A stretch of 64,000 nucleotides of DNA, from the NCBI RefSeq assembly GCF_023149135.1, contig NZ_JAIWJX010000002.1, positions 2,914,001-2,978,000 on the forward strand, written 5' to 3'. Of this stretch, positions 1 to 7,018 are shown piece after piece. Under the pieces are notes generated by a model, which searched no databases, was not told the DNA's origin, and saw nothing but the letters and a program-made list of their open reading frames with translations. This DNA comes from Fictibacillus marinisediminis (GTDB lineage: Bacteria > Bacillota > Bacilli > Bacillales > Fictibacillaceae). Numbering within the stretch: the first letter of the stretch is position 1; every line of letters starts with the position of its first letter. The position numbers were made by a program, and so were the translations under genes.

Positions 1-73
1 AAGGTATTTCCTCCCTTTACCGGCGAGTTCTTATTTACTACTCTCCATCGATGCATTTTATTCATGCAGTTGT
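1..73 (-). promoter_or_regulatory. 5' end of a probable T-box leader (likely pheST), cut by window edge
   Basis: Read on the minus strand, this RNA would start about 7 nt after the TATAAT box at 80-85 and run off the window. It contains GGAGAGTAGTAA, then a GCCGGTAAAGGGAGG stretch. These resemble the first strand of T-box Stem I (AGTA and AG-bulge region). In Bacillus the gene downstream of ysgA is pheS, which is commonly T-box controlled. The GGAGG near position 10 could instead be a plain ribosome binding site. The antiterminator that would prove the call lies outside the window. Confidence 0.45.
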
Positions 74-79
74 CTTCTT

Positions 80-108
80 ATTATAGTTGAACTTCCCTAT
101 CTGTGCAA
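80..108 (-). promoter_or_regulatory. Sigma-A type promoter for the gene beyond the left edge
   Basis: On the minus strand a TTGCAC -35 (103-108) is followed after 17 nt by a perfect TATAAT -10 (80-85). It lies just after the ysgA stop codon and points out of the window, so the downstream gene (pheS by Bacillus synteny) has its own promoter. Confidence 0.65.
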
Positions 109-142
109 TTGCCAATCTGTTTTAATAGTGTATTCCCTTTTG

Positions 143-907
143 TTATTTCCTGTTCTTCTGAAGTTCATACAGCATGATTCCAGCCGCAACAGCAACGTTC
201 AGTGATTCAGCATTCCCGAACATCGGGATATAGACAAGCTGGTCTGCGGATTCCATAATTTCCATCCGCACTCCGCTGCCTTCGTTTCCTACAACGAGCG
301 CAAACGTCCCTGAAGATTGCACGTCATGCAATGATTCGGCACCTTTTAGTGCAGAAACGAAAACAGGTACCTGTTCCTGTCTGCACGCTGCGATCCAATC
401 CTGAAGATTTCCTTTTACAACGGGAAGATGGAACAGCGAACCTTGTGTAGAGCGAAGAACCTTGCTGTTATAAACATCGACAGTTCCTTCACCAAGCACA
501 ATCCCGTCCAGACCTGCAGCGTCTGCGGTTCTAATTATTGTACCAAGGTTTCCAGGATCCTGAACGCCGTCCACAAGCAGGTATTTTCCGCCGGCTTTTA
601 CTTGTAGCTCCTTTGAACTCATACGGCAGATTGCCAAAACTCCCTGCGGATGTTCAGTATCACTTAGGATTCCCATGATTTTTTTAGAAACTACCCATGG
701 GTCCAGGCGAAGCTGTTCCCAATCATGCGGCATCTGGTAGGATTCCTCTATAATCAGATGAGCAATCTGGACGTTATGGTTCATTGCTTCTTCAATCAGA
801 TGAGGCCCTTCAATAATGTATTGTCCTAATTTATCCCGTTCTTTTCTTGTGTACAGTTTTTTCCATTGTTTTATGGAAGCATTTTGTTCTGATTCAATCC
901 GTTTCAT
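143..907 (-). CDS. ysgA: SpoU/TrmH-family 23S rRNA 2'-O-methyltransferase
   Basis: A 254-residue SPOUT methyltransferase that uses S-adenosylmethionine to 2'-O-methylate a ribose in rRNA. The N-terminal substrate-binding domain (about residues 1-95, with IIEGPHLIEEA) is followed by the SpoU catalytic domain. Its three motifs are visible: NLGTIIRTADAAG, LVVGNEGSGV and IPMFGNAESLNVAVAAGI; the last two form the knotted SAM pocket. B. subtilis YsgA is the direct counterpart in sequence and position; it has been reported as RlmP, a 23S rRNA enzyme. The ATG at 907 is chosen because the longer frame begins with a TTG that lacks a ribosome binding site, and the YsgA family starts MKxIES. It is transcribed alone, ahead of a separate promoter for the next gene. 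Confidence 0.9.
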   Translation of the reverse strand: MKRIESEQNASIKQWKKLYTRKERDKLGQYIIEGPHLIEEAMNHNVQIAHLIIEESYQMPHDWEQLRLDPWVVSKKIMGILSDTEHPQGVLAICRMSSKELQVKAGGKYLLVDGVQDPGNLGTIIRTADAAGLDGIVLGEGTVDVYNSKVLRSTQGSLFHLPVVKGNLQDWIAACRQEQVPVFVSALKGAESLHDVQSSGTFALVVGNEGSGVRMEIMESADQLVYIPMFGNAESLNVAVAAGIMLYELQKNRK

Positions 908-1042
908 TGGGTTCAACCATCCTTTAATCTCTTTCAACTTTTTTTATTATATCTTCAAAATGATACATAATCCATCGGCCCTTAATAAAAACTAGGGAAT
1001 AGTCACAAACTTAATGAAATAAATCTGTTTGAGGTGATAATG

Positions 1043-1249
1043 ATGGATATCGATATCCGTAAAGCAGTTCTTGCCAATGTTTCCGGAAACAATAAAGAAC
1101 AATTGGAAAGTACAATCGTTGATGCGATCCAAAGCGGTGAAGAAAAAATGCTTCCTGGTCTTGGCGTACTGTTTGAAGTGATCTGGAAAGAATCCGACAA
1201 TCAGAAAAAAGAAGAAATGCTTGCAACCCTTTCCAGCGGTTTGAAATAG
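1043..1249 (+). CDS. sspI: Small acid-soluble spore protein SspI
   Basis: A 68-residue protein almost collinear with B. subtilis SspI, a minor small acid-soluble protein made in the forespore. The conserved core [20 protein letters not shown] is present. A GAGGTG ribosome binding site (1031-1036) precedes two in-frame ATG codons at 1040 and 1043. I take 1043, which gives the family start MDIDIR with 6-nt spacing. The gene is monocistronic, divergent from ysgA, and ends in a strong GC-rich terminator. In B. subtilis it is SigG dependent; I could not place a convincing SigG promoter here. Its ysgA-sspI neighbourhood is conserved in Bacillus. Confidence 0.93.
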   Translation: MDIDIRKAVLANVSGNNKEQLESTIVDAIQSGEEKMLPGLGVLFEVIWKESDNQKKEEMLATLSSGLK

Positions 1250-1250
1250 T

Positions 1251-1280
1251 AAAAGTCCCGGGAGATCCTCCCGGGATTTT
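1251..1280. terminator. Bidirectional terminator between sspI and the dUTPase gene
   Basis: A perfect 9-bp stem TCCCGGGAG/CTCCCGGGA with a 3-nt loop (1256-1276) is flanked by A residues on the left and T residues on the right. It can terminate the two convergent genes from either side. Confidence 0.85.
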
Positions 1281-1285
1281 TACTT

Positions 1286-1771
1286 TTAATACCCTTCATC
1301 CTGACGCTGATGATTGATTTCATTCTTTTTGTAGTAACCATCCACGATATTTTCTACCGAGAAGCCAAGAAGCTGGCCGAGGCCAATGAATTCAGAAAAC
1401 AATTGGCTAAACAGGGTTTTGTCTTTTTTGCCTTGCAGGCCGCTGATGAGCCGGTAAAGAGATAGGAATTGGCCGGTCAGGTCTTCATTGCTTGCAACTG
1501 CATGGATTTCAATGTCATCCATCCCCATGTCAAGTCCAACCGACAGGATAAAATGAAGTCCGTCCACATATTCCTCAAGAATGACACTGTCCGATGATGC
1601 AGGTTTAACACTCCAGTATTTAAAACAACGGGTTTCATTGGCCAGCTCCCCTAGCTCGACAAGCAGGGCGAGCAGACGATGATCATAAAGGTTATCGTTA
1701 TGTAAACCATGCTCTTGTATAATTCGATCATTCAGATGCTTCTGCATTTCAAATAGTTCTTTAAAACCCAA
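1286..1771 (-). CDS. Dimeric dUTP diphosphatase (all-alpha dUTPase)
   Basis: A 161-residue protein of the dimeric all-alpha dUTPase family (MazG/HisE-like NTP pyrophosphatases). It hydrolyses dUTP to dUMP, keeping uracil out of DNA and feeding thymidylate synthesis. Metal-binding acidic motifs are visible as LVELGELANETRCFKYW (about residues 38-54) and ILEEYVDGLHF (about 64-74). The frame could open at a GTG (1780), but that codon overlaps the AGGAG. The TTG at 1771 has that AGGAG 8 nt upstream and gives the family-typical start MGFKELFEMQ, so I chose it. This dUTPase beside sspI is seen in other Bacillus species. The exact start remains uncertain. Confidence 0.85.
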   Translation of the reverse strand: MGFKELFEMQKHLNDRIIQEHGLHNDNLYDHRLLALLVELGELANETRCFKYWSVKPASSDSVILEEYVDGLHFILSVGLDMGMDDIEIHAVASNEDLTGQFLSLYRLISGLQGKKDKTLFSQLFSEFIGLGQLLGFSVENIVDGYYKKNEINHQRQDEGY

Positions 1772-1826
1772 GATATCCACTCCTTTCGCTCATTATAACA
1801 AACTTATGATTTCCTTAAAAACACAC

Positions 1827-1856
1827 CAAAAAACCCCAGGTTGGAGTCCCCTGAGG
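1827..1856 (-). terminator. Intrinsic terminator after ytxB
   Basis: On the minus strand CCTCAGG pairs with CCTGGGG (one G-U pair) and is followed by six T residues, just after the ytxB stop codon. Confidence 0.75.
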
Positions 1857-1869
1857 CTGGATCGCGTTA

Positions 1870-2463
1870 TCATGCACTTTTCGCAGGTGTATTCTCTTTT
1901 TTTTCAAAAAAGTCCTCCCATTTGACAATCCATTCTTTCTTTCTCAGGAGATGAAACAGGACGAGCATCATGGCTGCAATTCCGATTCCCCAGACCACTG
2001 AGAGATGAAAGATATAATGGCCGAACGTTGAGTACATGAAGGCAAGCGGAACGTTGGATACCACGCTTGCTTTTGTATATTCCTTAAAACTTTTCGTTAT
2101 CTCCAGGACAAACAGAGAGAGCAGGGAAAAATGGATGAAAGGAATTAGCTTTAAAATTGCGATTTGGCCCAATGAGAACGGCATTCGTTTGCCTATGATT
2201 TTCCGCTTGATTTTCATGAACCGGTTGAGCGACTTCGGCATTTTTCTCAGCAGTCCGTAGAACAGCAAACTGGACAGGGTAATGCCGATTATCGAATAAA
2301 GCGTCCCATAAACCGACCCAAACAAGACCCCGCCTGCCATACAGATCAAACCTACTGGCAGAAAAAGAAACTGCCTCATCATATGGAGCAGAATGAAAAA
2401 GACAGGAGCAAAAATACCTGCAAACTTCAAAATTCCAAGGATCTCTGTGAGCTCATGCTGCAT
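1870..2463 (-). CDS. ytxB: TVP38/TMEM64 (DedA-like) membrane protein YtxB
   Basis: A 197-residue integral membrane protein with about five or six hydrophobic segments. The central FLFLPVGLICMAGGVLFG motif marks the VTT/SNARE-associated (TVP38/TMEM64, DedA-related) fold. Family members are implicated in lipid scrambling or undecaprenyl-phosphate recycling. No function is proven for YtxB, so membrane-lipid handling is inference. In B. subtilis ytxB lies beside ytxC and thrS; here it sits several kilobases away beside the ythAB genes. It is a single gene with its own terminator. The C-terminus is charged and cytoplasmic (WEDFFEKKE). Confidence 0.8.
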   Translation of the reverse strand: MQHELTEILGILKFAGIFAPVFFILLHMMRQFLFLPVGLICMAGGVLFGSVYGTLYSIIGITLSSLLFYGLLRKMPKSLNRFMKIKRKIIGKRMPFSLGQIAILKLIPFIHFSLLSLFVLEITKSFKEYTKASVVSNVPLAFMYSTFGHYIFHLSVVWGIGIAAMMLVLFHLLRKKEWIVKWEDFFEKKENTPAKSA

Positions 2464-2623
2464 GATTCAACCCTCCTTTATCGCCATCTTATGACATAAG
2501 ACGAGCAGTTATGCTCTTCCTTCTTCCAGATCCATGAATATTTCCATATCTTTTACGACAGGTTAAAGATTAGAAAAGCTGGTTTTCTTTTACAGATAAC
2601 CTTTAGGTTAAGGAGTGGTTTTC

Positions 2624-3970
2624 ATGGATACAGTCGTGTTGGCTCGTGCTTTTTTCGGAACGTCTCTTGCCTTTCATATCATTTTTGCAACGCTTGGTGT
2701 TGGTATTCCCCTCATGATCGTCATCGCAGAAATTCTTCATCAAGTAAAAAAAGACAATGATTATGCCATAATGGCTAAACGCTGGACAAAGGCCTTTGCT
2801 GTTCTGCTCGGTGTCGCTATTCCTTCAGGAACAATCGTCGGGGTCCAGCTATCTTTGCTTTGGCCAGGTTTTATGGAGATTGTAGGAAAGGTTATCTCTC
2901 TTCCTTTCCAAATTGAACTTTTCGCCTTCTTTATTGAAGCTTTGTTCATGTCCATCTACGTTTACGCAGCAGACAGGCTGCCAAAGTATTTCAGGATCAT
3001 CTCTGTCATCTTGGTGGCGTTTGGAGCTGTAGCATCTGCCATTCTAATCACCGCTGTCAATACGTGGATGAATACTCCTGACGGATTTAAGATTACAAAG
3101 GACGGAACTATTTATGATGTCAATCCATGGGATGCCTTTTTCAATCCGAGTTTTCTTTCAACAGCCTTCCATGTATCCGTGACTGCTTATATGACCGGCG
3201 GTTTTGCCCTGGCTTCTGTAGGGGCTTATAAGCTTTTAAGAGGGAATCTTACGAAGAAAGAATCTGTCTATCATAAAAAAGGTTTTTTAATGGCCATTGT
3301 CGTAGGTTTGATTTTTTCATTGATTTCAAGTTTTTCAGGTCATCACTCTGCACAGATCCTGCATGAACACTCACCCGAGAAGCTGGCCGCTGCCGAAGGC
3401 TTATTTGAAACCCAGCGATATGCTCCTCTTGCGATCGGAGGTTTCACCGATCCCAAAACAGAAGAAGTGAAATATGGAATTGAGATCCCATGGATGCTCA
3501 GCTGGCTCGCTGCCGGCAAGTTTGATACCGAAGTCAAAGGCCTCTATGAATTCCCGCGTGAAACCTGGCCTCCTTTTTATGTGCACACCCTGTTTAATAT
3601 CATGGTTGGGATTGGGTTTATCCTGTTGGGACTAGCTGCCGTCGCTTTGTTTTTCTGGTGGTATTACGGCAAAAGAAAACAGAAGCCTTTTCCAAAATGG
3701 CTACTGTTCACCTTAATCTTTTCCGGTCCACTTTCCATGCTTGGCATCGAATTCGGATGGATTTTCAGCTGCAGCGGAAGACAGCCCTGGACGATTTACA
3801 GGGTCCAGACCACAGCAGAAGCAGCTACACAATCAGAAAATCTTGCTCCTTTGTTTCTATTGTTCATCGGTCTTTATCTGCTTCTGAGCGTCCTGACGAT
3901 CCTGATACTTACAAGCTATTTCAAACGGCATCCGGTATCCAAGGACTTTGAAAAATACTCCGGCTATTAA
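2624..3970 (+). CDS. ythA: Cytochrome bd-type quinol oxidase subunit I
   Basis: A 448-residue membrane subunit that carries the haems and oxidises menaquinol while reducing O2 to water. The haem-ligand histidine near the N-terminus (LAFHIIFATLGVG), the second ligand region (TAFHVSVTAYMTGGFAL), a short Q-loop (HSPEKLAAAEGLFET) and the signature GRQPW are all present. Where E. coli CydA has Glu445 (GWxxxExGRQPW) this protein has Cys (GWIFSCSGRQPW); I believe this marks the YthA-like branch but cannot check it. The short Q-loop also fits YthA. The ATG at 2624 is chosen because AGGAG lies 8 nt upstream; the GTG at 2615 overlaps that site. It forms an operon with ythB, 21 nt downstream. Confidence 0.9.
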   Translation: MDTVVLARAFFGTSLAFHIIFATLGVGIPLMIVIAEILHQVKKDNDYAIMAKRWTKAFAVLLGVAIPSGTIVGVQLSLLWPGFMEIVGKVISLPFQIELFAFFIEALFMSIYVYAADRLPKYFRIISVILVAFGAVASAILITAVNTWMNTPDGFKITKDGTIYDVNPWDAFFNPSFLSTAFHVSVTAYMTGGFALASVGAYKLLRGNLTKKESVYHKKGFLMAIVVGLIFSLISSFSGHHSAQILHEHSPEKLAAAEGLFETQRYAPLAIGGFTDPKTEEVKYGIEIPWMLSWLAAGKFDTEVKGLYEFPRETWPPFYVHTLFNIMVGIGFILLGLAAVALFFWWYYGKRKQKPFPKWLLFTLIFSGPLSMLGIEFGWIFSCSGRQPWTIYRVQTTAEAATQSENLAPLFLLFIGLYLLLSVLTILILTSYFKRHPVSKDFEKYSGY

Positions 3971-3991
3971 AAAGACGAAAGAGGGAGCATA

Positions 3992-5017
3992 ATGAACGAA
4001 GAAGTTATTGCCATATTGGTCTTATGGACCTTTATCTTCATCTATAGCATTTTTGGATCGATTGATTTCGGGGCAGGATTCTGGGCGATGATCTACAATG
4101 ACCATCGTACCTTTGCAGGAAAAATAGCCAACCGATTTCTTTCACCGACCTGGGAAATCACAAATGTTTTTCTTGTTCTTCTCGTAGTTGCCTTTGTAGG
4201 TTTTTTCCCGAAAGGCGCCTTTACACTCGGAACCGTGCTGCTGATCCCGATATCGCTGATCTTGTTTCTGCTTTCCATACGGAGTGCCTTTATGGTTTTT
4301 TCTTATTCCGTTCAAGGATACAGAAAGACGATGTTCTTTATTTCCGGTGTGTGCGGTGTTTTGATACCGGCACTCCTGATCACGGTACTCCCTGTAAGCC
4401 AGGGGGGTTTTATTGAAGGTATGAACGGAAAAGATACCCTTCTCCTTGGAAAGCTGTTTACGAGCCCTTCCTTATATATGTACATTTTGTTCGGGCTCAC
4501 TTCTGAACTGTTCTTGTCATCCTTGTTTCTCGCAGATTATTCAAGGGTCTCTAAACAAGAAGGCGCCTATAGGCTTTACAGGGGGAATGCACTGATCCTT
4601 GGCCCTTCCACCCTTCTTGCTGCTGTGATCACACTGCTGGTGATACAGCCTGAGGCCGGGTGGCTGCTCGATAATCTGTATGAACAAAGGATATGGTTCA
4701 TCCTCTCCACCCTGGCATTCATCGTCGGCTATGCCTCTCTATGGCTCAGTAACAAAGATGGGAAAGCAGCAGGTAAACCCCGTGTGGCTCTGCTCGCAAC
4801 TGTCGCACAATACGGCTTGGCGAGTTACGGATATGGAATGGCTCACCTTCCTTACATCGTTTATCCGAGCCTGACCATATACGATGCCTTTACAGCGAAA
4901 GAAACGTTCTATTCGCTCATGACCATGTATGCTGTTGGTTTAGCGATCCTTACTCCCGGCTTTTATGTGTTTTGGAGGCTGTTCCTTAAGGATAAACGCT
5001 ATCTGGAGCAGGATTAA
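3992..5017 (+). CDS. ythB: Cytochrome bd-type quinol oxidase subunit II
   Basis: A 341-residue partner of YthA with about eight or nine membrane spans. The typical N-terminal signature IFIYSIFGSIDFGAGFW corresponds to the FxxxYxxLDGxDLGxG region of CydB proteins. It stabilises the haem pocket of subunit I in the cytoplasmic membrane. GAGGGAG lies 7 nt before the ATG. No CydC/CydD exporter genes follow, as in other ythAB operons. The gene runs into a convergent neighbour (ysdA) only 9 nt away, and I see no hairpin terminator in that gap. Confidence 0.88.
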   Translation: MNEEVIAILVLWTFIFIYSIFGSIDFGAGFWAMIYNDHRTFAGKIANRFLSPTWEITNVFLVLLVVAFVGFFPKGAFTLGTVLLIPISLILFLLSIRSAFMVFSYSVQGYRKTMFFISGVCGVLIPALLITVLPVSQGGFIEGMNGKDTLLLGKLFTSPSLYMYILFGLTSELFLSSLFLADYSRVSKQEGAYRLYRGNALILGPSTLLAAVITLLVIQPEAGWLLDNLYEQRIWFILSTLAFIVGYASLWLSNKDGKAAGKPRVALLATVAQYGLASYGYGMAHLPYIVYPSLTIYDAFTAKETFYSLMTMYAVGLAILTPGFYVFWRLFLKDKRYLEQD

Positions 5018-5026
5018 GAGTGCAGA

Positions 5027-5281
5027 TTAAATGAAGTACCTGGCAATGATGAAAATGTCGGCAAGGACAAGCAATGGCACTCCGACTTGAAAGCTTGGAT
5101 GCTTTGTTTTATGCCGAAATTGGACCATCCCTGCCCAAATCCCGCAGGCGCCTCCTATGATCGCAAACAGCCACAGGCGGCGTTCCGGCGTCCGCCACTT
5201 CCCTGCCTTGGCTGCTTCCTTATCATGATGCATCAGCCAAAATGCAATAACGTTAACGAGAATTAAATAAATGTAGATCAT
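5027..5281 (-). CDS. ysdA: DUF1294 small membrane protein YsdA
   Basis: An 84-residue protein with about three hydrophobic segments and the DUF1294 signature: MHHDKEAAKAGKWRTPE, then GGACGIWAGMVQFRHKTKHP. Function is unknown. In B. subtilis ysdA also follows rplT. An AAAGGAG ribosome binding site lies 11 nt before the ATG. The rplT terminator (5305-5338) lies between, so expression depends on read-through or a promoter I did not recognise. The coding end nearly touches ythB on the other strand. Confidence 0.82.
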   Translation of the reverse strand: MIYIYLILVNVIAFWLMHHDKEAAKAGKWRTPERRLWLFAIIGGACGIWAGMVQFRHKTKHPSFQVGVPLLVLADIFIIARYFI

Positions 5282-5304
5282 ACAAACAAAATCTCCTTTT
5301 ATAG

Positions 5305-5338
5305 AAAAAAGCCATTTCCTTCATGGAAAATGGCTTTT
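5305..5338 (-). terminator. Terminator of the infC-rpmI-rplT operon
   Basis: On the minus strand AAAAGCCATTT and AAATGGCTTTT arms close a short loop and continue into a run of T residues, just after rplT. Both flanks are A/T-rich. Confidence 0.8.
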
Positions 5339-5349
5339 GGGTTCTTAAT

Positions 5350-5709
5350 TTATGCTTTTAGGCTGTCTTTTGCTTTAGTAGCAAGTTCAGCGAATGCTTT
5401 TTCATCAGAAACAGCGATTTCAGCAAGCATTTTACGGTTGATGTCGATGCCTGCAACTTTTAGGCCATGCATTAAACGGCTGTAAGAAAGACCGTTTGTG
5501 CGAGCTGCCGCGTTGATACGAGTGATCCAAAGTTTACGGAAATCACGTTTCTTTTGACGGCGGTCACGGTATGCATACATAAGAGATTTGAAAACTTGCT
5601 GTTGAGCAACTTTAAATAACTTATGTTTGGATCCGAAATAACCTTTAGCTAACTTTAATACTTTTTTACGACGACGACGTGACACATAGCCACCTTTTAC
5701 TCTTGGCAT
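5350..5709 (-). CDS. rplT: 50S ribosomal protein L20
   Basis: 119 residues, full length for L20. The basic N-terminal extension ([20 protein letters not shown]) and the globular RNA-binding C-terminal half ([20 protein letters not shown]) are both typical. L20 binds 23S rRNA early in 50S assembly. In Bacillus it also binds the leader of its own operon to lower transcription, matching the leader at 6545-6690. It is the third gene after infC and rpmI, 36 nt downstream of rpmI. Confidence 0.98.
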   Translation of the reverse strand: MPRVKGGYVSRRRRKKVLKLAKGYFGSKHKLFKVAQQQVFKSLMYAYRDRRQKKRDFRKLWITRINAAARTNGLSYSRLMHGLKVAGIDINRKMLAEIAVSDEKAFAELATKAKDSLKA

Positions 5710-5745
5710 TTTAAAACCCTCCTAGATATATACGATCAGTTAGTA

Positions 5746-5949
5746 TTATTTTTTCTTGTAAGTTAATAGTGTACGGATACGTTTGTAATCTCCGCTTGTA
5801 ACAATCTTCGCTTTGCGAAGTTTACGCTTAGCTTTAGTAGATTTGTTAGCGAACATATGGCTTGTAAACGCACGTGCACGCTTAAGTTTACCTGTTCCAG
5901 TCTTTCTGAAGCGCTTTGCAGCACCTTTATGTGTTTTCATTTTAGGCAT
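5746..5949 (-). CDS. rpmI: 50S ribosomal protein L35
   Basis: 67 residues with the L35 signature [20 protein letters not shown] and a highly basic composition. It is a small structural protein of the large subunit. It lies 25 nt after infC in the standard infC-rpmI-rplT order, with an AGGGAGGA ribosome binding site. Confidence 0.97.
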   Translation of the reverse strand: MPKMKTHKGAAKRFRKTGTGKLKRARAFTSHMFANKSTKAKRKLRKAKIVTSGDYKRIRTLLTYKKK

Positions 5950-5974
5950 GATTGGATTCCTCCCTGGTAAGTAA

Positions 5975-6490
5975 TTATTTTTCGGTTGTTGGTGCTAAAA
6001 TGAGGAACATGCTTCGGCCTTCCATTTTCGGTCGAACTTCAACCGTAGCAACGTCTTCACATTCTTTAGCTAATTTTTCAAGCACAGTTTTTCCGATCGA
6101 GGAGTGCGTGATGGCACGGCCCCGGAAACGAATGCTTGCTTTCACTTTATCGCCTTTTTCAAGGAACTTGCGGGCATTTTTAAGCTTCGTGTTAAAATCA
6201 TGCTCCTCAATTGTAGGGCTTAAGCGAATTTCTTTCGTTGTAACAATCTTTTGATTCTTACGCGCTTCTCTGTCTTTCTTTTGCTGCTCAAACTTAAACT
6301 TACCATAGTCCATGATTCGGCATACTGGCGGTTTTGCGGTAGGAGCAACAAGTACAAGATCAAGATTGGCATTTGCCGCAATATCAAGAGCTTCATGACG
6401 TGTTTTAATCCCTAGCTGGCTGCCATCAGCCCCGATAAGTCTTACTTCACGAGCACGTATGCCCTCATTGACAGACATGTCCTTACTAAT
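5975..6490 (-). CDS. infC: Translation initiation factor IF-3, ATT start codon
   Basis: 171 residues. IF-3 binds the 30S subunit, prevents premature joining of 50S and proofreads the start codon. The N-terminal domain ([17 protein letters not shown]), linker ([14 protein letters not shown]) and C-terminal domain ([15 protein letters not shown]) are complete. The ATG at 6478 lies 18 nt from the GGAGGTGA (6497-6504), whereas an ATT at 6490-6488 lies 6 nt from it and adds MSKD. Bacterial infC genes characteristically use such rare start codons, so that IF-3 represses its own translation by rejecting them. It is the first gene of the operon, behind an L20-sensing leader. Confidence 0.93.
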   Translation of the reverse strand: MSKDMSVNEGIRAREVRLIGADGSQLGIKTRHEALDIAANANLDLVLVAPTAKPPVCRIMDYGKFKFEQQKKDREARKNQKIVTTKEIRLSPTIEEHDFNTKLKNARKFLEKGDKVKASIRFRGRAITHSSIGKTVLEKLAKECEDVATVEVRPKMEGRSMFLILAPTTEK

Positions 6491-6544
6491 AGTAAGTCAC
6501 CTCCAAGAAATTTATGTGAGTCATTAACTCAGCACTTTGTAAAC

Positions 6545-6690
6545 AAATAAAAAAAGCGTCGGCACATACTGCACCCACACGACCTCATCATCATTTCTGA
6601 AAGTTCGGTTGACCAGCCAACAGCTTTCGCGTTGATCAGGTGAGAAGCGGGTGCTTCTGCTTTTGTTCGAAACTCAACTTATTTAATTAC
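6545..6690 (-). ncRNA. L20 leader (autoregulatory 5' UTR of infC-rpmI-rplT)
   Basis: On the minus strand the untranslated leader has a GCAGAAGCACCCGCTTCTC hairpin region. Further along, a complementary GTGGGTGCAGTATGTGCC segment ends in GACGCTTTTTTT, a premature intrinsic terminator. This order is that of the Bacillus L20_leader, where L20 binding to an rRNA-mimicking fold favours termination upstream of infC. The promoter lies just upstream and the infC start just downstream, as expected. Confidence 0.82.
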
Positions 6691-6697
6691 CTAAATT

Positions 6698-6727
6698 AAT
6701 ATAACATTGACAAGAACCTCTTGTCAA
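6698..6727 (-). promoter_or_regulatory. infC operon promoter, -35 inside a perfect palindrome
   Basis: The minus strand shows a consensus TTGACA (6722-6727), an 18-nt spacer and TATATT (6698-6703). The -35 and the start of the spacer form TTGACAAGA, three bases, then TCTTGTCAA (6707-6727), a perfect inverted repeat that could be an operator. Confidence 0.7.
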
Positions 6728-6832
6728 CTGATGTTCTTTGTTCATCACAACAGAATTTATTGTACAGTACTACCTGTTGTTTTGCAAGCACTAAAATTGT
6801 TTTTTTCCGGGCAGGCCGCCCCGTTGTTGTTG

Positions 6833-6937
6833 AAAATTTATTTACAACCTGAAAATTTATATTTACCCGCCAAAATGAAGGGTTTACCCTCCAAAATTTA
6901 AAAATATCCGCCAAAACAGCAGCTTTACCCGCTAAAA
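6833..6937 (-). repeat. Array of five 21-bp tandem repeats, TTTTGGCGGGTAAAT type
   Basis: Read on the minus strand, five units start at 6937, 6916, 6895, 6874 and 6853, exactly 21 bp apart. Each begins TTTT, carries a GGCGGGTAAA-like core and ends in a variable 6-nt tail. Units 1 and 4 are closest to consensus; unit 5 is degenerate. It lies in the 290-bp gap between the infC promoter and thrS. The same unit recurs on the other strand at 33942-34045. Short open frames across it are artefacts of the repeat. Confidence 0.8.
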
Positions 6938-6978
6938 TTCAGTTATGTAAACAGGGTGCCTGGCACCGCTGGGGGCTT

Positions 6979-7012
6979 CAAAAAAAAGAACTGCGAATGA
7001 ATTCGCAGTTCT
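6979..7012 (-). terminator. thrS terminator
   Basis: A perfect 12-bp stem AGAACTGCGAAT/ATTCGCAGTTCT (6987-7012) is followed on the minus strand by at least seven T residues. Confidence 0.9.
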
Positions 7013-7018
7013 CTAATT

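Noticed and set aside
1003..1226. Minus-strand frames opposite sspI
   Set aside because: They are shadows of the sspI coding sequence, with no start signals and no family resemblance.
6696..6914. A 72-codon minus-strand frame with repeated SFWRVN/NFQVVN-like peptide
   Set aside because: The peptide repeats only reflect the 21-bp DNA array; the frame crosses the infC promoter and has no ribosome binding site.
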